Source: Cycas panzhihuaensis (lineage: Eukaryota > Cycadophyta). Taken from it: 64,000 nucleotides of DNA. Under the pieces are notes generated by a model. The model searched no databases and was not told the DNA's origin. It worked only from the letters and a program-made list of their open reading frames with translations. The DNA is taken from assembly GCA_023213395.1 (NCBI GenBank), contig CM041465.1:251231741-251295740 (forward strand), in the 5' to 3' direction. A program made the translations under genes and the position numbers. This document shows, piece by piece, positions 35,071-45,738 of this stretch (position 1 is its first letter; every line of letters begins with the position of its first letter).

Positions 35071-36186
35071 TTGGGAACTTTTGAAATGAATCTTGAAGAA
35101 TTATTTATGAGGTATAAGAAAGAGGGAAGAATTATCGTCCTTCAAGGAGAAAAACCTGGAAATAGCCAACTAATATCTTGTAAAAAAATGGAAAAATTAA
35201 TTAAGAAAGGTCATCGCGGTATGATGGCTCAACTTTTTTCGATCCAGGCAGAAGTTAAACCAACTCCACAAGAAAATAATCTGCAAAAAGTTATCCAGAA
35301 GCATAAAGAAGTTTTTCAAAATCTTCTGGCAGATTTAGCACCAGACAGAGGATGTGAACATCAAATTGAATTAGAAGCTGATACTAATCCGATTATTATT
35401 CAGCCTTATAAACAACCACATCATTATTGGAATGAGATTGAAAAGATTGTACAAGAATTATTAGACATAGGAGCAATAACTCCTAATAAAAGCCCATTTG
35501 TAGCGCCAGTAATCTTGGTAAGAAAAAAAGATGGATCATACCGTATGTGCATAGATTATCGAGCACTAAATAAGGTTACAATAAAGAATAAATTTCCTAT
35601 ACCCAGAATCGATGAATTACTAGACAAATTACATGGAGCAGAATATTTTTCTAAAATTGATTTAAAATCAGGCTATCATCAAATTCGCATTAAACCAGAA
35701 GATACATACAAAACAGCTTTCAGTACTCATCATGGTCATTATGAGTTCAAGGTAATGCCCTTTGGCTTAACTAATGCGCCAGCCATATTCCAAGCTATAA
35801 TGAATCAAGTTTTAAAATCTTTCTTAAGGAAGTTTATTCTAGTCTTCTTTGACAACATATTAATATTCAGTAAACAATGGGAAGAACATATAAATCACCT
35901 GGATCAAGTGTTAAACGCCTTAAAGGAACAAAGATTTTATGCTAACAAATCAAAATGTTATTTTGGAATGAAAGAAATAGAATATCTAGGTCATCTTATA
36001 TCAAGAGAAGGGATTAGAGCTGACCGAGGAAAGGTTAAAGCAATTCAAGAATGGCCGATACCCAAAACTCTTACGAAACTCCGAGGTTTTCTGGGTTTAA
36101 CAGGATATTATCGACGCTTTGTGAAAAATTATGCACAAAAAACCTCTGTCTTAACTTGTTTATTAAAAAAGGATTCTTTTCAATGA
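35071..36186 (+). pseudogene. E9 Ty3/gypsy reverse transcriptase
   Basis: A 371-codon open stretch covers nearly all of RT: SPFVAPVILVRKKDGSYR, MCIDYRALNKVTIKNKFP, IDLKSGYHQIRIK, FKVMPFGLTNAPAIFQ, LVFFDNILIFSK (35842-35880), KCYFGMKEIEYLGHLI and LTGYYRRFVKNYA. The catalytic box FFDD reads FFDN at 35845-35856 (Asp to Asn, a G-to-A change), so DNA synthesis would be lost although the frame is open. A stop (TGA, 36184) ends the stretch where Trp is expected. Confidence 0.92.
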
Positions 36187-36640
36187 AATGAAGAAGCAAC
36201 AAAATGTTTCGAACAAATCAAGCAAATAATGATCCAATTACCGGCACTTTCGACACCTGATTTTTCTAAAATTTTTATAATAGAATGTGATGCATCAGGA
36301 ACAGGAATTGGCGCAGTACTGATGCAAAAAGGTAAACCCATTACATTTGAGAGCAGAAAGCTGAACAACCGAGAAATTCTCAAGTCAACTTATGATAAAG
36401 AAATGTTAGCCATTATACACGCTTTAATTAAATGGCGCCAAGATCTATTAGGTAGCAAATTTATAGTCAAGATGCACCACAACAGTCTACAATACTTATT
36501 AAAACAAAAGAATTATCCCACGAACAACAAAATGGATCAAGAAATCCGCATTTAATTTCGATATAACATATAAAAAGGGGAAAAATAATGTAGTAGCTGA
36601 TGCCTTATCTCAGAAGGATGAAGACCATATAGAATCTCAA
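36187..36640 (+). pseudogene. E9 RNase H
   Basis: FIIECDASGTGIGAVLMQKG (36271-36330), ITFESRKLNNREILKSTYDK, EMLAIIHALIKWRQDLLGS and HHNSLQYLLKQ are clear. One A is missing in an A run near 36528. The frame then returns with the block ADALSQKDEDH near 36597-36630. The Asp of the second catalytic block, normally T-D-H, reads M-H-H. Confidence 0.85.
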
Positions 36641-37790
36641 TTAAAAGCTGTCTCAATGATAGAACCAGTATGGATCATGGACTTAGAATCAGAATATGTG
36701 AAAGATCCTGACATTCAACAACTCATTCAAAGAATTCAACAAGGAAAAGAAGAAAAATTCAAATGGAAGAATGATATGTTATGGTATAAAGGACGGATAT
36801 TCTTAGGACCAAACTCAACTTTTCGTAACAAAATATTGAATGAAGCACATGTAGTACCTGCCGCTGGTCATGAAGGATTTTATAAAACGATTATGAGTCA
36901 AACAATCATTTTTCTGGAAAGGAATGAAAAAAGATATAATGAAATTTGTAGCTGAATGTGTTGTATGTCAAGTCAATAAATACGAACGTGTTGCTACTCC
37001 TGGTTTGCTCCAGCCTCTCCCAATTCCGCAACAAAAATGGGAAAGTATTAGCATGGATTTTATCACTGGATTACCAAAATCAGAAGGGAAAGATGCTATT
37101 TATGTGGTGGTAGATCGTTTAACCAAGTTTGCTCATTTTATACCTATTCATCTAACTACAAAGCTCAGCAGTTAGCTGAAGTATTTATCAAAGAAATTTA
37201 TAAGTTACATGGGTTTTCGAAAACCATTATTAGTGACAGAGATCCAAAATTTTTAAGCCATTTCTGGCAAGAAATGTTTCGGCAAGTAGGTACAAGATTA
37301 AATATGAGTACCAGTTATCATCCGCAAACAAATGGACAAACAGAAGCAATTAATAAAGGGTTAGAGACTTATTTACGAAATTATGTCACAGATAAGCAAT
37401 ATTTATGGGTCAAATGGTTACATTTAGCTGAAGCATGGTATAACTCTTCGTACAACTCGTCCATTAAAATGACCCCATATCAAGCATTATATGGTTATCA
37501 ACCAACTCAATTAAAAGATTGGTTAAAATTGGATAATAAGGTTCCAGCGGTTAACGACTATCTCCAAGAATCACAAAATATCCTTCAAATATTAAAACGA
37601 CATTTAGAAGAAGCCAGAAGCCGTATGAAACAACAAGCTGATAAAAATCGTATAGAAAGAATATTTGAAATTGGAGATTGGGTTTATGTAAGATTACAAC
37701 CATACAAGCAAGCATCGTTAAAAACTTCTGAAAAGCAGAAATTGAGTCCTCGATTTTATGGACCTTTTTAGATTACACAGAGAATTGGCG
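36641..37790 (+). pseudogene. E9 integrase
   Basis: Frames 36656-36955, 36924-37175 and 37274-37771 join as one protein. Zinc finger: NEAHVVPAAGHEGFYKT and AECVVCQVNK (His pair and Cys pair kept). Core: SMDFITGLPKSEGKDA, VVVDRLTKFAHFIP, SDRDPKFLSHFW, HPQTNGQTEAINKG, so the D, D and E residues are present. C-terminus: RMKQQADKN, GDWVYVRLQPYKQ and LSPRFYGPF. Frameshifts lie near 36912 and 37153, and a TAG at 37769. Confidence 0.9.
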
Positions 37791-38104
37791 AAGTGGCTTA
37801 TGCCTTAGAACTTCCAACTTCAAAGCTACACAATGTATTTCATGTCTCTTGTCTCAAAAGGAAAGTTGGAAATTGTGTACAGGTACAGACAGAACTGCCC
37901 CTCCTAGATGAAGAAGGCAAATTAATTATATTGCCAGAAGCCATCCTTGAAGTTCGGGAACGTAGATTGCGGTCCAAGACTATTCGAGAATATTTGATTA
38001 AGTGGAAACAACTGCCTATTGAAGATGCTTCGTGGGAATCTTCCGATTTTATCAAACTTCATCCCAAGTTGACAAGAGAAGGTTTCGTGGGCGAAACATC
38101 TTAA
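37791..38104 (+). pseudogene. E9 integrase tail with chromodomain
   Basis: 103 codons, open to a natural stop at 38102-38104. YALELPTSKLHNVFHVSCLKR is the GPY/F-type end of integrase. ILEVRERRLRSKTIREYLIKW (37944-38010) followed by ASWESSDFI is a chromodomain-like fold, with Trp at the C-terminal position. In chromoviruses this domain is thought to guide insertion to particular chromatin. It places E9 among chromoviruses. Confidence 0.85.
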
Positions 38105-38115
38105 GAGGGAGGCAA
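38101..38115 (+). promoter_or_regulatory. E9 polypurine tract
   Basis: TTAAGAGGGAGGCAA overlaps the pol stop codon and abuts the 3' LTR. Confidence 0.85.
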
Positions 38116-38364
38116 TGTTATAAACTCTTATTAAAAAAGAAAAACACATGATTAATTAAGTAAAAGGGTGCTAGTGAAAGAGCACATCCTTTGTGAAAGG
38201 GGGTCTGATATGTATATAAATCAGGACCCAAATGTAATAGGGCATGAATCGTCTTATCTATCAAACATTTTATTAATCAATTATATGGTTTTATTAATTA
38301 TACTTGTTCTCAGCAATCTCTCATAATTGTCTCTTATTCTCCAGTTACAGCTAGTCTCGTAACA
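38116..38364 (+). repeat. E9 3' LTR (249 bp)
   Basis: 98.4% identical to the 5' LTR (four transitions). The next five bases, CTTAG, repeat the five before the 5' LTR. Confidence 0.95.
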
Positions 38365-41017
38365 CTTAGCCTATGTGTGTGTTATTTGGCTATATGTGTG
38401 GCTCTTTTATTGGTTGAGCACCCTGTCTATGTCATATTCCTCTATGTGACGTCTAACATCACCTATTTCTCAGCCCTAGAAACTCCATTGCCTTCCTTTA
38501 TCGACTGGAAGAGATCTCAGTCCCTTTTGAGAAGTATTTAATCAAATTCATTTGATTTTTATCTATTTTTTTATGTTTTCCAGTCTAAAGAGGATTTCGT
38601 ATTTTTAAACTACTAGTGCTCTCTCATGTGTTAATGAAACTAACTCATATGTGTACTCATTTTATCCATCTCTAAATACTCTAGTTAGTAGAGAAGACAT
38701 CTTCTAATTTCATCCTCTAGATTACAAGATATTTGCGTCAAATCTCCAAGTACTTCGTCGTTTATGTCAAATCCTGCGTACAAATTAAAATCCATTTATT
38801 TTTATTACTTTATTTTTATTTTTTCTAAAGTTTTGATTAAATTTAATTATGGTTGATAAAATTTCAAATCTGGGTATGTAACTTAACTTTAGCCCCCTTC
38901 AGGCTTAGCCCCTGGGTCTGTTTTTGGTCTATGTGACTACCTTTTTCACTTAGATTTCAATTTTTTATAAATCATATTAAATAATTTTAGATTTAAGGAT
39001 AATTAGCTATACTTTATAATTTTTTAAGTCTTAGCCCCCTTTGGCCCTTAGCGGTTGGTCTCATTGGGTCCCACGTGACCATGGTTTTATTGGTGAAGGG
39101 GCTTATTTCCCCCCTATTTTATTTTGATACCTTAAAGAGGACCCTATACTATTTTTTTAATAACTTGAGTTTTATATATCTGTTTTCTGAATTATCAAAA
39201 CCATCAAAAATATTTTTTAGTGCTCTATGTATTAGAGTAGGTTTCATTACATTCTAACACTATTTTATAGGTCTTTGAAGCTATTGACTTTGTTTCTCTA
39301 ATTCAGTCCTAGTTAGACAAATTTTCTAAAATTTTTAGACAAGTTTTTTCATTCTAACTGAATATACTCATTTATTATTTGGATACTAATTGATTATTGA
39401 TAATATTCACTTGGTTTTATAAGCTTACAAGTCATTTTTCAGCTCTTTAGCTTCATTTTTGGCTTATTGAAGATTAGGAGCCTTATTTGGATCAAAGTGA
39501 CAGACTAGTACTCCTTATCATTATTATTCTCTTTCTTTAACATATCAATATGAATATAAGAGATTTCCTTAAGATATTTTTGGTTATTTAAGGTCCTTTA
39601 CCTCTTTGAATACTTTGGATTGTACTTAGTTTGCATGTGAATTTACAAAAGAGCATTCTTTTATTATATTTTCTTTGATTCAAGAAATATTTTCTAGAAA
39701 TTCATATATATTAAGCTTATTGGTTCACTAGTTAAAGCAACATTTTGTTCGCCTTAAAGCCATCATATGTTGACAGCTTGTTAAGTACATTACAGTGCAT
39801 AGTTGTAAGTTATTTTTAGATCTTATAAGTTTTAAGGCTCATTTTATTCAAGCATTGTATTATATCTTTACATACATATATCATAGTTCTTTATCTTTTA
39901 AAGCCTCTTATATTCATCATTGCTTAAAAAGATTATAAGTTAAACATTAGTCTTTATTTTTCAAAAAAAGGGATTGCTTGCCTTGCACTCTCTAAGGATC
40001 ATTTAGCTTATTTAAAAGGCATTTGAATAGTGAAAGCTTCATTCTTTTGGCTCATATTCTTAGCTCCTCATTGATTCACTAAATCCTTTAGAAAATATGC
40101 ATATAGTTTCTTTTCAAATAAAGTTATTTATTTTATTTTATAAGGAGAAATTTTTTCAAATTGAAAGATAATATATTGCATATCTGCATTCATTTTGCTT
40201 GATTAAGAAGAAATATTTTGATCTTTTACTCCATTTTTCATAATGAAATTGATTCAAAACTATTATTTATCATTTTTTTCATTTGAAAGAGTATTTAATC
40301 TTACTTATTAAAGTTTATTTCATTTCTTGTTTTAAAAGGAATCCTTTATTGTCTAAGTAAGACCATATTTAATACTTAATTTTTCTCACATTAAAAAAAG
40401 ATAATCACCCGAATCAACCACCCTATTTCCAGCCTTGCAAGGGGAATGGTTAGGACCCCTGAAGTTACCACCATGCACACACCTTTACCCTACTCATATT
40501 AGATGAGGAACGTCATTATCTATTAGGCATATTAGGTGGCAGGCTGAATTGAAGAACCTATCTATTTCTAGAGTTTGGAGACAAATGCTAGACTTTGAGA
40601 GGGTGAGTGCCTTGGTTGGTAAAGCCATCACCGTTAGATATGTCGCTAGGCATAAGATTGATGTAGATAGATACACAATTCAGGAGGGTTTTAGCACCTT
40701 CTTAGTAGCCCACATATTGAGGTATATCAAGCCAAGAGCTTACGTACTGGTATATTGGGTCCCTAATTTGTCACTTGTGGGAAGCTGCTATTAGAGAGGA
40801 TAGTAACTGAAGGCTTCCCTTATAGACACTTAAACTTAGAACCTAGAAATATTTTTAGGGACTAGGATACTTATTAAATATTTAAGGACAACTATAAAAC
40901 TTTATTTTTAGGACAACTTTAAAACCTTATTTGAAAATTTATATTTTAAGGGCATTCTTATCAAAGGGACATTTATCAAAACCCTAGTTGAAAAATAATA
41001 GCAACCAACTTTGGCAA
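38365..41017 (+). other. E8 leader, second part (after E9)
   Basis: 2.6 kb, T-rich, without a recognised gene. A segment with TTAGCCCCCTT and GTGAC(C) repeats at 38885-38938 and 39023-39085, spaced about 140 bases. The only frame of note is 40549-40794, listed separately. The length is unusual for a copia leader and suggests extra, unidentified insertions. Confidence 0.5.
40549..40794 (+). CDS. Unrecognised 81-codon open frame
   Basis: I do not recognise this protein. It opens with ATG, has ordinary composition with many Arg, Val and Tyr, and contains VGKAITVRYVARHKIDVDRY. It is the cleanest frame in the E8 leader, and the local base composition is less A+T biased than its surroundings. There is no signal peptide or clear membrane segment. 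It may be a fragment of an unidentified transposon protein or a chance frame. Low confidence that it is a gene. Confidence 0.2.
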   Translation: MKNLSISRVWRQMLDFERVSALVGKAITVRYVARHKIDVDRYTIQEGFSTFLVAHILRYIKPRAYVLVYWVPNLSLVGSCY

Positions 41018-41990
41018 CATGATTATCCCTAAGTTTTATGGTTATAATTTTTTAAATTAGAGTAGGAGGGTGAGACCCATCCTTATAACTAATAATATAT
41101 GGGATATTATGAGAACAAGATATATAGAATTAGGAAAAAAATCTAACAGATCTTGAGAAATTAGCTTACAAGGAAAATGTCAAGAAGGATAATGAGGCAC
41201 TTGTGCTAATATTTTGTGCACTCGAAGATCATATATTTCCTAGAGTAAGTGAGTTAATAAAATTTAAAGAATCTTGGGATACCTTACAACTAATATATGA
41301 AGGGATTGCTTCATCCAAATTATAAACTCTAAGGAGTGAATTTGAAAATCTAAGGATGATGCCCAACGAATCAATAGTTGAATTCATGACTAAGGTGCAA
41401 TATATTGTTAATCAAATGAGATCTCTTGGGGACACTTTGAATGAACAAAGAGTGGTCCAACAAATCCTAAGATGTCTTAGTGTAGTGAAAAGATTTGAAA
41501 TAGTAGCAACTAGTATCAGAGTATCAAAGGACTTAAGTACTTTGAAAATAGAATAACTAAGTGCTCTATTGATGGCAGTTGAGGAATAGTAGAATATAAA
41601 TGAATCATTTGAATATGCCTTTGTAACCAAAGCAAGGATACAATCTAATTCTCAAGTTAGTACCTCCAAATATAGGGACCAATCCCTAAAAGGAAGAGAT
41701 AGAAAACTTAGATAAGAAATACACCAAGAAAGGCAACCAAAGTATCAAGCTCTACATCACAGATGACAAGGAACTAATCAAAGGAACACTAGCCTCAATA
41801 GATACGAAAGTCAAGAAAGGCATCATGGGACCAACCAATATTATCTTAACTATCAAGGGGATATGCAATCTCAAAGGACCAACCTCAATAATCAATCCCC
41901 ATTTATGGAAAGAGAAAGACCATCCTATATTAATAGGTCTTATCCTTACAACAGATGTATTAGCTTTGGAAGAAGGGATTCATTTCTTTG
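41018..41990 (+). pseudogene. E8 Ty1/copia gag
   Basis: It begins at about MIIPKFYGYNF (41021), the usual copia gag start (IPKF.G.NY..W). The body reads LEKLAYKENVKKDNEALVLI, FKESWDTLQ, a stop where Gln is expected, then SEFENLRMMPNESIVEFMTK, VNQMRSLGDTLNEQ and VQQILRCLS (41356-41556 open). This is the UBN2-type capsid. Stops follow at 41554 and beyond, and the C-terminal linker is frameshifted. Confidence 0.8.
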
Positions 41991-42040
41991 CACATTTTGT
42001 AATCAAGTTGGCCATACAAAAGACAAATATTTTATCAAAC
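41991..42040 (+). pseudogene. E8 gag zinc knuckle
   Basis: The frame reads CTFCNQVGHTKDKYF. The knuckle CX2CX4HX4C keeps C, C and H, but the last Cys is Tyr (TGT to TAT). E6 has the same loss at the same position. The knuckle binds element RNA during packaging. Confidence 0.7.
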
Positions 42041-42119
42041 ATGTACCACCAACTAAAGGAAGTGCTAATATAATTGTGGAAGTAAGGGAGAACAATCGTC
42101 TTTTTCTATCTAGTTTTAT

Positions 42120-42611
42120 TGCTCATGAGGAAGAAAATGATAATCGGTATATCGATTCAGGTTATTCCACCCATATGATCTATAAACAACATATATTTCA
42201 AACCATAGACAAAACTAGAAAAGGATCCATTATGTTTAGCGATAACACCTCTCATGAGTCCATCGGAAGAGGTAACATAGTTCTATAAATAGAATCAAGA
42301 GAAACTTGATATCTTGATGATGTACTTTATGTCCTAGCCTTGAAGAATAACCTTTTATCAGTAGGATAGATGATGGGTTAGGATTACAAACCCATATGAC
42401 CCACAAACAACATATATTCTAAAGTATATACAGAACCAGAAAAAGGTCAATTATGTTTGGTGATGACACCTCTCATGAGTCCATTAAAATAGGTAATGTA
42501 GTTCTACAAACAGAATCAAGAGAAACTCGATATCTTGATGATGTACTTTATGTCCCAACCTTGAAAAACCTTTTATCAGTAGGATAGATGATAGGTCAGG
42601 ATTACAAAGCC
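42120..42611 (+). pseudogene. E8 protease with internal 221-bp tandem duplication
   Basis: The copia protease starts RYIDSGYSTHMIYKQHIF near 42145-42200 (family: W..DSGAS.HM; here the Ala is Tyr), then SIMFSDNTSHESIGRGN, then YLDDVLYVLALKNNLLSVG. The segment from about 42170 to 42390 is then repeated at about 42391-42611: HMTHKQHIF and the LDDVLYVPTLKNLLSVG block recur. The offset is 221 bases at the start and 218 near the end. The duplication is out of frame by length and would destroy the protease. Confidence 0.8.
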
Positions 42612-42900
42612 ATATTTGACAATGGATAATGCACCATTGAAGATAAAAGAAAAAATAAGGTAGTGGTTACCAAGGTCAAAATAACCAAGGATAGACTTTT
42701 CAAGCTAGTCCTTACTCCTTATAATACTTATGCTTTGAGAATAATAATTAAGCTTGATAGTAACATGTGGAACAAGAGATTTAGTCACTTAAATTATAGT
42801 AGTCTAGAACTAATGGAGAAAATGGACATGGTTAATGGGTTACCATACATTAAAGTGGATAAAAATATTTGTGAAAGGTGCCTCCTTGGAAAATAAGATA
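42612..42900 (+). pseudogene. E8 GAG-pre-integrase domain
   Basis: The frame at 42663-42896 reads NMWNKRFSHLNYSSLELMEK (family: LWH.R.GHLN..SL..L), then VNGLP and ICERCLLGK, the zinc-binding part before integrase. The His of the first HH pair reads Asn, while the Cys pair is kept. Confidence 0.75.
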
Positions 42901-43640
42901 GAGAAAGATTTCTAAATAATAGCTGTAGAGAAATGGACCTTTCCAACTAGTCTGCATGGATATTTATAGCCCCATGGATGTTCCCTTATTGGTAGGCACT
43001 AGGTATTTCATCATATTCATTGATGATTATACAAGAAAAACTTGGGTTTATTTCTTCAAGTTCAAGTTAGATATATTCCAACACTTTATCGACTTCAAAA
43101 CCTATGTGGAGAGACAAAGTGGACATATGTTCCTCTTCTTAAGATCAGATAATAGGGGAGAGTTCATCTTAAATGAGTTCAAGGCCTATTGTACACATCA
43201 TGGAATAAGGAGACAACTTATAAATCCATATACCCCTTAGCAAAATGGTATAGTTGAAAGGAAGAACCACACTATAGTTGAGATGCCTAGGTGCGTGTTA
43301 AAGGATAAAAGATTGGGATATGAATTTTAGGCTAAAGCAATCCATACTATTATTTATTTACTCAATAGGTGTACCACTAAAGCACTTAGTTGGATGACTC
43401 CTAAAGAAGCTTAGACTGGATACAAACCTAGTATCCAATATTTAAGAGTTTTTGGATGCTTAGCTTATGCTTATATTCTTGAACAAAGAAGGTCTAAGTT
43501 AGATGATCACAACACCAAATATATATTCATTAGGTACAATGATACCTCTAAATCTTATAAGGTCTATGATCCCAAATCCCAAAAAGTCATGGTGAGTAGA
43601 GATATCAAATTCTAAGAAAATGATTATTATCACATTGATT
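42901..43640 (+). pseudogene. E8 Ty1/copia integrase
   Basis: MDIYSPMDVPLLVGTRYFII, FIDDYTRKTWVYFF, LRSDNRGEFILNEF, HHGIRRQLINPYTP, stop, QNGIVERKNHTIVEM, then LLNRCTTKAL, TPKEA, RVFGCLAYAYI and SKSYKVYDP. The D, D and E residues of the catalytic triad are present. The stop after YTP (43240) lies where Gln is expected. Frames 42956-43240 and 43667-44044 are open, and other stops lie between. Confidence 0.85.
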
Positions 43641-44760
43641 ATGATCAAAACAAAGGAGAAGGTGCCATGATAAACCTTGATTCTACTACTAAGTCCAAAT
43701 ATGTGCCACCTAAGCAAGAGTCAAGATATGCTATTGATACATCAAGTGGGGAGGAAACCTCTTCTCAACCTCCATCACAAAGATTACCTAAATGGTTTCA
43801 AAGGAACTATGATATGGATAACATCTTGGGTAATGACTACAATCGAAGATTTACTTGTTACTCGAAGGTTATGGAGACCCACGAGCCCCGTACTTTTGAC
43901 AAGGTCAATATACATGATACTTGGAGAAAAGCAATGGAGGAAGAATACAACTCAATAATGAAAAATGATATATGGGAATTGGTTGACCTTCCTCCCAACA
44001 AAAATACTATTAGTACCAAGTGGGTTTACAAAACCAAATTCTAATCTAATAGATCAATTGATAAACATAAAGCTAGACTGGTAACAAAAAGATATGCCCA
44101 AAGAAAAGGCATTAATTATAATAAAACATTTACCCCTGTCGCACATATAGAAACTGTTCACATGATGATGAGTTTGGCTACATAAATAAGATAAAATATT
44201 CAACACATGGATGTTAAAAGTGCATTTCTTAATGGGTACATTAAAGAAGATATCTATGTCTCTCAACCTTAAGGTTTTGAAGTCAAGGGGGAAGAAGACA
44301 AAGTGTATAAGCTTAAAAAGTCACTCTATAGATTAAAGCAAGCTCCCAAGGCATGGTATTCTCAAATCAAAAAATATTTTAGAGATCAAGGATTCAAAAG
44401 ATCTCAATCGAATCTAGACTTGTATATCAAGATCAAAGGAGACTCCATTCTAATAGTGGGACTTTATGTAAATGATCTTATCTACACTAGAAATGACTCC
44501 TATCTTTTATAAAAAAATTAAGGAAGATATGTGTAAAGAGTTTGAGATGACAGATTTGGGTTTAATGCATTACTTCTCATATTTGGAAGTATGGCAAGAT
44601 GAAGATGGAATCTTTATTTCTCAAATAAAGTACACCTTGGACATCCTTCAAAATTTCAAGATGAATGATTGTAAACCTCTAACAACTCCTACTAAAGTTA
44701 GGATCAAGTTATCTACACTTGATGATTTTGCACCTGTGGATCCTACACTCTAGAGATAAT
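43641..44760 (+). pseudogene. E8 Ty1/copia reverse transcriptase
   Basis: After a linker, WRKAMEEEYNSIMKNDIWEL, VDLPPNKNTISTKWVYKTKF, stop, HKARLVTKRYAQRKGINY, MDVKSAFLNGYIKEDIYVSQP, KVYKLKKSLYRLKQAPKAWY and LYVNDLIYTRND (44462-44497). The catalytic YVDD reads YVND (Asp to Asn, G to A). A frameshift near 44508 follows, then TDLGLMHYFSYLEV. Long stretches (43667-44044, 44303-44512, 44472-44753) are open, yet the polymerase site is dead. Confidence 0.9.
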
Positions 44761-45420
44761 TAATTGGTAGTCTTATGTATTTAACTTCAACACGACCACA
44801 TATTATATATGCAGTCAGTGTAGTGTCTAAATTTATGTAAGATTCTAAGACCACTCATTGGTAAGCAACAAAAAGGATCTTACGTTGCCTAAAAGACACA
44901 ACAGAATATGGATTACATTATAAATCTTCACTAAATTTTAGATTGACTAAGTATACAAATTCAGATTAGGTAGGTAACATTGATGACAGGAAATCCACTT
45001 CAGGTTATACTTTTAGTTTGGGTTCAACAATTATAGCATAGAGCACCAAGAAACATAATACAGTTTCTTTATCTATAGTAGAAGCGAAATATAAAGCAGC
45101 AGTTTTAGGTGTATGTGAAACTGTATTATTACAATGACTCCTACAAGACTTTCAAATGAAATAGAAAGGGCTAATTAAAATTTGGTATAACAATCAAAGC
45201 ACCATTCAGATGACTCAGAATCTAGTATTTCATGGCAGAACCAAGCACATTGAAACTTAGCATCACTTCATTGAAGAATTAGTTCAAGTAGGGAGACTGA
45301 GTTAGTATATTGAAGCATTGAAGGCTAGACAATAGATATATTCATAGAGCCATTGGGAAAGATTAAATTTCATAAATTTAGACATAAACTTGGAGTTCTA
45401 CATATTGGACATTATGGAGG
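44761..45420 (+). pseudogene. E8 RNase H and pol end
   Basis: IGSLMYLTSTRPHIIYAVSV, KRILRCLKDTTEYGLHY, RKSTSGYTFSLGSTIIA, LSIVEAKYKAAV and KIWYNNQSTIQMTQNLVFHG. The catalytic Asp of the C/Y-D-N-Q-S block reads Asn. There are at least six stops. GGAGGAGAA before 45425 is the purine tract leading to the 3' LTR. Confidence 0.85.
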
Positions 45421-45424
45421 AGAA

Positions 45425-45738
45425 TATTGGGATAATGCCCATTGTTGAGAAGCATATAGCCACCCTCGGGCCCCCAAACGACACCTGAGGCCACCAAATA
45501 CTGCCATGCAGCCTCTGTAGCTAACTAAGGTAAGTACATTATATTATTTTATTTAATTTTTTTTTATTTGAACTAATGTCAGGTTTATGCGATCCACCAC
45601 CTCCCCAAAACTATAAATTGAAATGGAATACCTCCCTAGTATTCTTTAACATTACCAAACATTTTATGGAAAATAATTTACTCTTCAATAATGGATATGT
45701 AACTTTATGATCGGCTTGCTCTGCTCCTCAGTCCAACA
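45425..45738 (+). repeat. E8 3' LTR (314 bp)
   Basis: Direct repeat of 30753-31066. It starts TATTGGG where the other copy has TGTTGGG, and ends CCAACA. AATAT follows, matching GATAT on the left except for one base. Confidence 0.9.

Larger units (their letters stand above)
31669..38364 (+). mobile_element. E9 Ty3/gypsy chromovirus, youngest insertion
   Basis: 6,696 bp with two 249-bp LTRs, exact 5-bp target duplication CTTAG (31664-31668 and 38365-38369), primer-binding site, polypurine tract, and gag, protease, RT, RNase H, integrase and chromodomain in one direction. The LTRs differ at four positions, all transitions, so it is the most recent insertion here. The coding region still carries at least five stops, four frameshifts and a lost RT catalytic Asp. 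It is inserted in the E8 leader, which is itself inserted in E7. Confidence 0.95.
30753..45738 (+). mobile_element. E8 Ty1/copia retrotransposon carrying E9
   Basis: It has two 314-bp LTRs (30753-31066, 45425-45738), a primer-binding site at 31069, a purine tract before the right LTR, and copia gag to RNase H at 41018-45400. Flanks are GATAT (30748-30752) and AATAT (45739-45743), a target duplication with one transition. Without the 6.7-kb E9 it is about 8.3 kb, with an unusually long leader of about 3.2 kb. The LTRs are only about four-fifths identical, so the element is old. It is inserted in the protease gene of E7, in opposite orientation. Confidence 0.9.
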
